From Saccoglossus kowalevskii (Eukaryota; Hemichordata; Enteropneusta; Harrimaniidae): DNA of 31,939 bases. How positions within the stretch are numbered: the stretch's first letter is position 1; the number at the start of each line of letters is the position of its first letter. A program made the position numbers and the translations under genes. The stretch spans positions 87,342-119,280 of the forward strand of contig NW_003109107.1 of assembly GCF_000003605.2 (NCBI RefSeq), read 5' to 3'. Positions 1-12,000 of the stretch are shown here, piece by piece. The notes beneath the pieces were generated by a model, which ran no database searches, was not told the DNA's origin, and worked only from the letters and a program-made list of their open reading frames with translations.

Positions 1-3000
1 ATACTATCTTGTACCCCAGTGTTTCTAAAACATGCATTACCATACATTGAATAGTTAGCCACTCAGACCATCGATAACACCTACATTATTTCTTACCAAG
101 AGACAAAATAAATTAGGAAATATTGAAAAATACCCACACAAATGTACAGTACATAGTTACACCATGATTTTATTGACACCACATTTTATTACACGTACTC
201 ATGGCCATTGGCACATGATAGCGACATTGCAATTTACAAACAATTTGAACATACATATTCATATATATCATTTACTAGTAATAAATAGATTATCAAGACA
301 CTTAATACATCGTTACAAAGATAGAACAGTCTAATCTTGACAGATCAATAAATATCAAAGATTATTGTAGACATCAGTAGACTCTGAAAATGTTTCACAG
401 CAATGAATTTTTAAAAGCAAACGTCTTCTCTTTTTTTAAAAAAACATTACTAGTTGTGACGTAATTACTATAATTACATTTCTGACAATTGCTCTCTCAA
501 CTACTCATTTTGCCCACGCTCAAATTTCGTACATCACTTTTTTAGAGATAAAAATTAGAAAGAGAAAGAGGAGGGGGCTTGGTTTTTTTCAAATTTTATT
601 TCACACAAAAGATATTCATAGCATATCAGAAATATAAGATTTTTGAATTCGTGCAAGAACAGACACCACCAACAAGTTAGAAATTGTTATTTTGAGGAGA
701 AATAAATTCAATAAAAAGAAGGGGTATCAGAGCTGTTTTCCATGCAAAACAATGATCCACATTGCAAAACTCTACTCGCTTATTATAAATTAAAAACTTG
801 TTCAAAGTACGTATGAAGTTTAAATACGAATCCAGGTACTTTTTTTTCCTTCAGACTTTCAAATAGCCATTGTAGTGAAAGAAAATAGCTCAGATACGCA
901 GCACTGCACCAATTTTTTATTATGTGGATGCTGCAATGTATATTAGTTTTGGTGTTTGTTTTGGGCGGTAATAATGTGCTACTTAAGAACACAGTGACCT
1001 TCGAACCCTTTCACGACCATTGTTATCCATTGTCATCTTTCACAGAAGCATGCTGAGTGGCATCTGCTTTCTCTGTTCGTAAAATTTTAATCGAAATTTT
1101 AAAAATTTGTCATCCAAATTCTCCAAAAGATACCAACAAGTGTGTATGCAGTCAAAAATTCAAATAAAAATTGAAGGAATATAGCAAACTGAAAATTTGT
1201 ATCAAATTTTTTTTTAGATGGGAAAATAATGATTGTAAGCGTCTTCACGCATTGTGTGTGTATCCTGGTCACTCATAGGGATATTCATTTCAATAGATTG
1301 GTTGTCAAGGTTACATCACATACAATATTTTCAATAACAGTTGACCTTTCAATACATACAAACATCAATATAAAACCTTACGAATGACTTATTTTTTTCT
1401 GTTATTATTTGGAGTTGTATTGTTGTACATTAATTTAGTCAAATCTGAAAGTGAGTTTTCATGAAGAAGAGCATGTCTGCTTGAGTTGGAAATTTTGCAT
1501 GCATGCATGCATACAAAAATGCATCAAAGTTTTGATAACCATCATGAAAAATACCATTAGAAACTTTTATCAACACATTTTAGCCATAAACTCAGAAAAT
1601 GACAGAACAATCTTTTTAAAATTTACATCACCATCGATCAAAATACATTTTTTATTATTATTAAGTGAGATGTTTCAGATCAATCTACAGAAAAACAACA
1701 ACTTCAATCTGAAACAGACACTGCACGACATTTACAAAGTGCAAGTACATTGCAGCTGACATTTTGAAGGTCAAACAGTTTCTTCTTATTCTACTTGACA
1801 AGTGTTTATTTTGGTTTTAAACAGTATTGTCTTTTTGTGTTTACTGTGCATCACAGTTCAGCAATAATGACTGAATATGTGCAATACATTCACTAGACAG
1901 GCAGTTTGTTAATAAAAAAAAAAACTCTGCGTAAGTCATGTGTGAGTGTTTATTTACTTTCACCGGCTGTAAACAAATTATGCATAGGCTATATGTTATC
2001 GTTTTGCTGATACAGAGGGGGGGGGGGGGCATTGTATCTGTCATTTCTCAAATTACAATTCACAGTTTCAAAACATGAAAGATTGGACTTTGCAGGCATA
2101 CAATTATAACCCAGATGGCGGATGACACAAATTTCAATTGTCCTCATTTTCCTAGCTTAATTTTTAACCAATAAATGACATTGATATTAGGTTAATCATA
2201 ATACATCTCAAATACTGATAGCAATTAATATTATAAATAAATAAAAAAAAAAAAAAAAACTAAGACACAAGGAGAATTATTAAAAATACATAACATGGAA
2301 GATGTAATACTGAAAAAAAGAATACTGTTTAGGTGTGAATTATGTTTTCTTAAAAACAAAACAAAATAAAAACAAGATTTTTACAAAACTTTCAGGCATG
2401 CATCAAGCAGCAGCCAACATATATGTATATGCACGAAACTTATTATAACAAATGACAAAGTTGGTCATGTCCATCTATTGCCTTCATAGCTTTCTGTAGC
2501 ATTGCAATTTGTCATGATGTAGTACCCCCGGTACTTGTGAAAAGCAAACAAATGAGGCGGCGTCAATAAATGTAGCAATATTTATCTACTGTATTGCGCA
2601 ATAACATGCAGACATATCATTGATACATTGCAGTAAAAATTACTGTTTACAAACAGTTGCCATGGCATCAGTCACTTGTGACATATTAGGTACATGCGTT
2701 AAGCAGCTCAGGCTATACAGGTGAACCAAACAATGAGCATTCATAACTCCATACATCAACTTAGTACTGAATGTAAAATTACTGTCAAGTTAAAAAACAA
2801 ACCAACAATTAATTAATAAAATAATAAAATGTAAATAATTACAAACTCATGCAGGTCATGCAACAATTAAATCTACCTGGACTGAAAATCAGTGGAAGCT
2901 TGTGTGTTTGATTGTGATGTAGTTCAGTTTTTACAGATGTATTAATATTATTGTGCAATATGAAAGTGGAAGTGGTCGGTCTACTCAAAGAAATCGCATT

Positions 3001-5888
3001 TGTGTTTGTGATACTGGTATAAAACTTTTCAACAAACTGGAAAAGCATAAGAACATGCCATTATCTAATGCTATTTGTAAGATAAAAATTTTTAAATTTA
3101 AAAAAAGAATCAAAAAAAAAAAAAATCTAAATTAATGACAAATAAAACATTCCCAGAAAAAATAAATCTTAACAATAAATATTAATGTGAAATAAATGCC
3201 CAGGTATTATGTGAAGTAATGTAATAAAATCAAATTCTACAAAAACTTGCTGTTTGTTGTGATTAAATTGCACTTTTGCAAACAAGTTCAAGTGTTGTTT
3301 TTTGAAGCAGTGTCTTTGATAAAGACGTGTTACGTAAAATAATGTTCGATTTCAATTTGAATCAAAGTATAAATGCAAATTATGATTGAAAAAAAATTAT
3401 TAAATAATAGTATGGGTTATCCGAAATGGTTCGCAAGTTATATTGTAGTTTTACCACCAGCAGACACAAACTTCAACCTGTCAGTAACAAATATTATTTG
3501 AAAGTACAAATATGGTCACTTATTTATGGAAAGTATTAATTTTATGCAATAAGTCATTGGATGGTTGAGATACACCCAGCCCCGGCATATCTTTGAATTG
3601 TCAAAATAAGAAACCTGTACTTGCAAAGCGAAAGTTTCACATCGAACACTCATTAAAGCAGGAATTAAAGCAGTGCAGTTCTTTGATCATCATTTAGTTT
3701 TTCCAATAACATGTGCATGGGAAAAACTCAAGTAAACTCAGTATTGATATCCCTATTCAATATAACATTGGATTTAGGATTTTATGTTTGTTTTGTCCTG
3801 CACAATGTTATGGTATTTCCACCCCTCCCACACCGTTAATAAACCCAACCGATTGTATAGCTCGCAAATAATAGACAGACAGTGGAAGTCAGTTGTCAAG
3901 AACAAAGGTGCAGCTCAATCACTACGTTGTTGCTTGGCATTGCAAGTGAAGGTCAATTGCTGGCTTTAGCCAGTAGTAAGCAAAATTCACTAAATGAAAT
4001 CCATGTGGATATGTAAAATCAAAAAAAGAACTTATTGATTCAGTGAAAAATCTTTGAATTTAAAACACAGTAAAAAATAGTGATCAGAAAGAAGTTAAAT
4101 ACCAGCGAAAAATGAATCCTTATATAGTATTCTTGCAATTACCTTATCTGAGACTCCGCCCACCACAAAAGATTGCCCATGAGCAATGAGAAATCGTGTA
4201 TTTTCTTGACTTTTTCATTTTTGGCAACAATGGAAAATAGCTTTCAGGACTTACCGGTACATCCAACGTTTGATTCAGTATGGCAGGTCAAAATAGACAC
4301 ACATCATTTTCTAAATATGCATTTATGTCATCAAAAAGTGATAATATATTTTAACACTGGGTGAACAAACCACAATAATGTTATATAATACCAGTAATAT
4401 ATTAAATCTGACATATACATACATACAAGGTTCATGAGGGAACGGTTATCAAAAAGCCACAGTACTAGTGTTGATAATCAATCCAAAACACTCGCAGCTT
4501 TGTGGGAAATGCTTTGGGAGTGCAAGTGGACAATGTTGTATTGATTGAAATACAACAACAAATCAGATCATATCGATACCAGCATGACGCTGTGAATATC
4601 AATATAAATGAACATATCTCATACCCACCCATGGAACATCATCGTTCAAACTTTCAAAAGACCCCTCTCCTCCTATGTGCCATTACAATTGAAATCAGAA
4701 ACTGAAAGAAGAAAAAGAATTGTCCTTGAATTGAACTAGGCTATTGTTGTTTATAATTAAGAATATAACAATGCAGGTTGGACTCGTACATGTCCTGTCT
4801 CGCAAAGACCACCCAACAAAACACTCTGCCTTTAAGTATATGTAAACAACAACAGGTGCTATCACGTACTGTATCATCAAGTAGTCAGACATCATTATTA
4901 ATAGAATTTAAAGTGATTATCAAAACTACAAGTGACCTAATGGTAAAAATAGCTGTTACAAAAAAAAAACAAAAAAAACATTGCACATTGTATGTTTGTG
5001 ATGAAATAAATACAGTTATTACATGCTTGTTTAGATATCAGTTTAAGAGAATACCCAAAAAATCAGTACTTAGTAATTGAATCACAGCGTTATTCAAGCA
5101 TAGGTTGCCTTGCAAACATTACAGGGTAAAATCTGAATAACCAATTTATAAATTTGTTTCTGTTAAGAAGAATAAGACTAATTTTGGTGGGTGTATATAC
5201 AATATTTATCATGGAAACTAAGTTGCATCTACATGTAAGAATACAGTAAAAATGTAGATTACATTAAAAAATTACCGCATAATTTATTAGGATTTGATTC
5301 ACGGTTTGAAATATTTCAATTTCTGCACATTAATCCAGCAAGTGAAAGCTCAGATCCATGGTTACTGTATAAACTATCATGTACATATTGGGTAGAACTA
5401 CACATCTCAAAGCTGAGAAATTGCATCAATACAAATCATACAAACTGCATTGTTAAATATTCTCCATACTAATTAACTGTCTGGGTACTCGTTTTAAACA
5501 CTCCGACAGAGCTGAACAAAATTAACATTCTGGTCATTCAGATTTGGACCTTCTAATGAATAATGGCAGACGTAGCCTTCATTGAATTAAACATCAAGTT
5601 TAAATAGTTGTCAGTGATTACCCATAACCTTGGAAGTAACCATAGCGATCCAAGCCACCTATCTCTAATAATCACAGATAAAGACTATACATATATATAT
5701 ATATTATCTATCGCATTTGAAGAGAAAAATATTCTTTAATTATTAAAACCATCATTGTTATTTCTAACTACCGGTACTTAACTTTGAGCATATACACTGT
5801 TCTACTGCACAGACACAACTTTCATTTCGACAGAATTTTGTTCTCAGTCTTCAAATCGGGATAAAACTTTATACAAGATTAACACTTC
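1..5888. other. No gene recognised: 3' flank or long 3' UTR of GRIPAP1
   Basis: AT-rich DNA with stops in all frames; open stretches are at most about 100 codons and show no family I know. It contains short simple runs: poly-A at 2246-2260, a 13-G run at 2017-2029, a GCAT repeat at about 1497-1512, and a TA repeat near 5690-5703. It could be partly transcribed as 3' UTR, but nothing in the sequence settles this. Confidence 0.6.
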
Positions 5889-5894
5889 TTTATT
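5889..5894 (-). terminator. Candidate poly(A) signal AATAAA for GRIPAP1
   Basis: AATAAA on the minus strand, beginning 25 nt past the stop codon, would give an unusually short 3' UTR. Other AATAAA or ATTAAA matches occur further left (for example near 5283 and 5735). This is only the first candidate; AT-richness makes such hexamers common. Confidence 0.35.
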
Positions 5895-5919
5895 TGTTGA
5901 CAGTGAAATTCCTGATGTA

Positions 5920-6009
5920 CTACTTGCTTGGTTGTCCATTATTTGATTGATTGGCAGTGACACTTAACTTACTCAGTCTTACTATTTCATCAGATAACAT
6001 TTCGATATC
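5920..6009 (-). CDS. GRIPAP1: GRIPAP1 exon w22 (last coding exon, stop TAG)
   Basis: Residues 597-625 and the stop. [14 protein letters not shown] matches human DMEVLSQEIVRLSK, then a short, unrelated polar tail [10 protein letters not shown] ends at TAG (5920-5922). The acceptor is gtatatttttcag. The last exon continues into a 3' UTR of unknown length. Confidence 0.95.
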   Translation of the reverse strand, partial: DIEMLSDEIVRLSKLSVTANQSNNGQPSK

Positions 6010-9000
6010 CTGAAAAATATACACAAAGATAAGATATTAATATTATAAACAGTAAATTCAGCATAGAAATGGGACTTGTGTAGAACAGAACACCAACAAA
6101 TGGATTTGAGACAGATTTGAACAATGTCAGACCAGGAAGAATGGAATGCAAACCAGTGTTTCAGTCTTGACAAGTTTTATGGCATAAGATAGATGCAACA
6201 TGTGTCATGAGATAGATGCAACATGTGTCATGAGATAGATGCAACATGCGTCATGAGAGGGATGCAATATGTGTCATGAGACAGATGCAACATTGTCATG
6301 AGACAGATGCAACATGTGTCATGAGATAGATGCAACATGTGTCATGAGATGGATGCAACATGTGTCATGAGATAGATGCAACATGTGTCATGAGAGAGAT
6401 GCAACATGTGTCATGAGACAGATGCAACATGTGTCATGAGATGGATGCAACATGTGTCATGAGAGAGATGCAACATGTGTCATGAGACAGATGCAACATG
6501 TGTCATGAGAGGGATGCAACATGTGTCATGAGATGGATGCAACATGTGTCATGAGATGGATGCAACATGTGTCATGAGAGAGATGCAACATGCTCATGAG
6601 ATAGATGCAACATGCGTCATGAGACAGATGCAACATGTGTCATGAGATAGATGCAACATGTGTCATGAGACAGATGCAACATGTGTCATGAGACAGATGC
6701 AACATGTGTCATGAGATAGATGCAACATGCGTCATGAGACAGATGCAACATGTGTCATGAGATGGATGCAACATGTGTCATGAGACAGATGCAACATGTG
6801 TCATGAGACAGATGCAACATGTGTCATGAGATAGATGCAACATGTGTCATGAGACAGATGCAACATGTGTCATGAGATAGATGCAACATGTGTCATGAGA
6901 CAGATGCAACATGTGTCATGAGATAGATGCAACATGTGTCATGAGACAGATGCAACATGTGTCATGAGACAGATGCAATATGCTCATGAGACAGATGCAA
7001 CATGTGCCATAATTTACAACATAAATATATATTGTAATACAGACATTACACACACACGTCCGACACGGAGGAACAAACTTGGTAGTACCCGGTATGCTAG
7101 AAATTTTTTCTTCAAAACAATGTATGAAATGAAATACTTTTTTCAACATTTGTGATAGAACCTAATAATTATAACAATGCACTATGTTCAATCATATTTC
7201 TTTACAATGCATAAAATAAGAAATAAAACAATTTGATGCTAAATATTTGAAAACAATATGTTCAGGCATACTGTCAACAATGAGAAATTCCTTTAAAGTT
7301 GTTCTTATATTGAAAGTGCAAATGTTTGCTTTAAAACCTGTCATATAATTTATCTTTTTATATTCTATTTTCTGTGTTTGAGGTGTCTGTATGATTTTTT
7401 TTTTAATAAAAAAAAAATATGAAAAAAATAAATATGTTGCCAGGGACGACAACAAAACATAATCACAAAATTCCATATTGAACCAAGTATTGCATTCACC
7501 AGGTTTGAACTGAATGGGTAGTTCCCACATTTATAACGGTTGTCCGCGATTAACTTTGTAGGTCGCCTGAACAGAGTATTGATCGACCACTGTGAGAACT
7601 GCATTCGTTTTATTATAATTACAAATAATAGTAATAAAGATACAAAAAACTGCATCAGGCACTGAACTGGAAAGGAACATTACAAATTGTAATAAATCTT
7701 TGCTGTTGAGTTTAGGAGCAGAACGGAATTAAAACAGTCAGTGGTTCTCTTGGTCTATACTGCAGTCAGCATGTGTACCACCATGCTCTAAAGAAATGTA
7801 TAGCATTCTAAAATTGGCCAATAAGCATATGGAATAGTCCAATATGCAGCAAGGGGTGTCAGAAGTACAATATATGTGAGGAAATCTGACATTTCTTTCA
7901 TATGTATATGCAAAAGTTAACAGTAAAGCTGATGAACATTACAGACTTGTGCATTTGTTTCCCTTACATGTAATAATCAAAGTAATTAGCATGTGACCTG
8001 GCATAGACTGACTGTATTACAGGAGTGTACACCACATAATTACTACCTTCTCCCCCTCCATTCTACTCATTCAAAATTACAGAATACCCAATAAACAAAC
8101 CACTTCACTTTAAATGTACTATTTTGAAATTCCAAGCTAAAAATTCTAAATTACCATACACACAATTACCATATTTGCATATTAGTAGTTGTACATGTGC
8201 TTCGATAAATGACAGAGATATGTTTATGGTTTATGGTCATATTTTAATGATCCAGCGTACAATAGTTATAATTTTTAATTTGTGTGTATCATTCACCTGA
8301 TGGAAATGTGATTCTGATAAAGTCTGCTATAGAATAAATTAAGGAGAACATGATAATATCTGAGGAAATGATTTTAAGATAACTCAGCGTCACTAGTTGT
8401 GACGTAATAGCGACAATCACGTGACAATAATGTCATTGCTGACGTACCTTTTGTAGGTGCATGTTTTTTGTCAGCGTTTCTTCCAACATTCGCTGCAACT
8501 TTTTGTTGAATTCCTTGGCGCTAATCTCAGACTCGTCCCCCTTCACCAAGTCCAGCATTTTATGTAATGTTGTTTTCCTTTCAGGAGTTGATGGTGTCAT
8601 TTCTGAGAAGAGAGCAAAGTCAGCTTCTATTACAATGCTGTAGGGGATAACCAGGATAATGGTGGGGATTTACAAGCGGAAACACAAAGCAGGAACATAG
8701 ATCCTCTCTGAAAGATCAGTGACTGTAATGACACACCAAAGTAGTTTACAGTGACCTGCATCGATATATAACACAATAGTTTATTAATATTACTATCATT
8801 CAATTATAAACTTTAGGATCTGTACTGGTACATAGGATAACTATAAGTATATACAAATCTCACAGTAGCACATCAAAAATTTACATTTTAGTACATGAAA
8901 CATTCACATTAGCATAAAAAACATTCACATTAGCAAATAAAACATTCACACTAGCACATAAAACATTCACATTAGCACGTAAAACATTCACACTAGTACA

Positions 9001-12000
9001 TACAACATTCACACTAGCACATAAAACACATGCATTAGCACATAAAACACATACATTGGCACATGAAACATTCATATTATCACATAAAACATTCACACTA
9101 GCACTTACAACATTCACACTAGCACATAGACACTTACACTAGCACATAAAACACATTAGCACATAAAACATTCACATTAGCACATAAAGTATTCACACTG
9201 GCACATACAACATTCACACTAGCACATAGACACTTACACTAGCACATAAAACACATTAGCACATAAAGAATTCACACTAGCACATAGAATATTCACACTG
9301 GCACATACAACATTCACACTAGCACATACAACATTCACACTAGCACATAAAACACTTACGAAATTACATCAGCACATAAAATACATACATTATCACATAA
9401 AACATTCATGTTAGCACGTAAATCATTCACACTGGCACATGAAACATTCACATTAGCACATACAACATTCACACCAGCATGTAAACACTCACATTAGCAC
9501 ATAAAACACTTGCATTAGCAGATAAAACACTTACATCAGCACATAAAACATTCATATTAGCACATAAAGTATTCACACTAGCACATGAAACATTTACATT
9601 TGGTACATCAATATTCAACTGTCAATAACATCAAGAGGCAAGAGAGTCTAAATGTCAATAACATTGGAATACCACCATGGCTATATCAACAAGTGAGTAA
9701 ACAATGGACAATTGATTATATGAAAAAGTAGACTGAGTAGAAGCAAATACTTTTAATGGTAACATGATTTATACAGCGTGAGGGTATTAACTGCTGAGGG
9801 AACAAACAGTACTGTTAAATAAGAAACAGACAGAATCAGCCTTTGTTTTATATTCCCCAGAGAGGAAGAAACAAACTGCTTAGCACTGTGGCGTGTCAAT
9901 ACGTTACCATGCGTGCAGTGCAGTTTGTATTGGTCTGGTTTACATAGACAACCCCATAATACATTAATGACAATACAAACGTCCATGTCGGCTCATATAT
10001 CCATGTGTAATACCGCATTGAGCCAGCCACCACAAACACCCAAACAATGGAGTGGAAAAAAATAACAGACATTTTCGTTCTTTTTTTTTTTGAAATGTCA
10101 ATAGCGGCATATGCAGTAATTGATGAAAGGCTGATGAGTGGTAGGAAGCATGCAAACATATATTGTAATGGATGCATGTTCAGTTCACAAAGTGACACAC
10201 ATATATGATAACATGCAAAACCTATTTTGTAAGGCTTTTTTATAGCAATTTTTTTATATTGTAGTAATTTTATATCTATAAAACGAATATTAATTATATT
10301 TAGTAGTTTTTATGCAGCAGGTATAATAGACGAGAAAAACAGAGAAACAAAATTCATGATTTTTTTTTCTATTTCCTAAAGTATATGTATGCATAGAATG
10401 GCACTTAAAAATATGCAAAGTTGTAAAGTTGTAAATTTCACAAACTGATTATAAGTCATTGACTAGGAAGTGTACAAAAATTAAATATTAAGCAGCTTGA
10501 TTTGGAGTAAACAAATATTCTAGGATTAGATAATTTGAATATGCAAATTAGATAATTATTATGCACTGACTAATGTACTAATTCAGTTGTAATACGCCAT
10601 GATGTTTGGACGAAAATTTCAAAATAAAATGAAACTGTAATGCAGTAAGGGTTATACAAATAATAACAGCACCATGTGGCGGGCTTTTGACCTCCAGAAT
10701 TGATAGTAAGTGGTAATTACGGTGAAAATATACACATATTTGTAATGTTAATTGCCACATCAATTAAATCTATCACCGTGATAATTATACCACTGGGATT
10801 CCACAGATGTATATAATAGGAATAGAAATATCAACAATTTTTTAAAATAAAGTCGCTCATTGTTGTCCACAAACATCAACATTTGCAGCAAAAAAAACAA
10901 TCAAACTGGTCTTCAGTTGTTGAGTACATATGGGAAACGTCTGATGGATTGCAAAAAATTACAATCTATTCATCAAGTCATGAAGAGAATAAATAAATTA
11001 CTACGGCAATCAAAAAAATGTGATCACTCTGAATAAAAACAAAACATGTGCAAGTGATTTATTTGTGCTCGGCACAGAGACATGTTATTGGTCAACATGT
11101 ACATGTCATCATTAAAAATGTTTTTTTTTTTAAAGATTTTTACAATGATAAAAAAAACACTTCATGAAAAATCATCAAAGCACAAATTTTTATAGCAATT
11201 TTAAAACAATTGATTTTGGAAAACAAATTACCAAATTTATCAGGAAAGAAATGAGAGTCTCTTAAATTTTTAGCCGCTATGTGAATGCAAAATATCTCAT
11301 CTTTCAAAGAATTGAGAGAAAATTCATCATTCGGGTAAAAAAAGAAAACAAAATACACAATTGTATACGCATATATCAATAGTTTTTTTGAGAAGCATGA
11401 TGTTACCATGGTGATAGTCACAGAAGGTCACAGCAGTACATTACAACCCTGCACTAAGTGATAGCTATAGCGATAATTAGAGTTTGTTTGTTTGTACAGC
11501 GTGAACTTTAATACACATAATTACAGTTATATAGCTGCAAGCTACATACGATACCCCCAACAACGTGTAAATATTCCTTTTGCAGTCAGCCTCAAGTAAA
11601 ATTCACATTACCAAAAATTGTGCTGTTCGAGCAATTTTTTCTCCTGCACAAACAACTGAAGCGTACTGAGGTGGAACAAAACTGGAAAGATGGCACATTT
11701 GGTAATCAGTAGCAACGTGTCTGGCAGTACGATAACATCACCTGGTATGGTGGTTACTATCATTACGTGCGACTCGTTTCACATGCAAATAAACATAGTT
11801 TCCTTTGGTGTTCATACAACGTCATGGTGAAGGAAACTGTATATTTTCACAGGCCACTGCAGACTGAGCGCACACGTGTTACGGCTGTGGGTACATTTTG
11901 CTTACCTGATCTGTCCATTACATAGGCTTGTATAATTGCACTTTTCTTCATCAAATCGTCAGCCATACAGGCATTGCTGTTTTCTAAGTGATTGACCTAA

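Noticed and set aside
1-5888. Neighbouring gene on the left
   Set aside because: No exon pairs with splice sites, no recognisable protein segment and no RNA gene motif were found on either strand.
6916-7155. Overlapping open frames on both strands with THR/His-Glu-Thr-Asp-Ala-like repeats
   Set aside because: They are by-products of the 23-bp minisatellite and its flank.
8881-9117. Cys/Val/Asn heptapeptide-repeat open frame on the minus strand
   Set aside because: It is the 21-bp minisatellite read in one frame; the period divisible by three preserves the frame without selection.
6183-9608. Regular repeats considered as a CRISPR-like array
   Set aside because: The units are directly contiguous with no unique spacers, and the setting is an animal intron.
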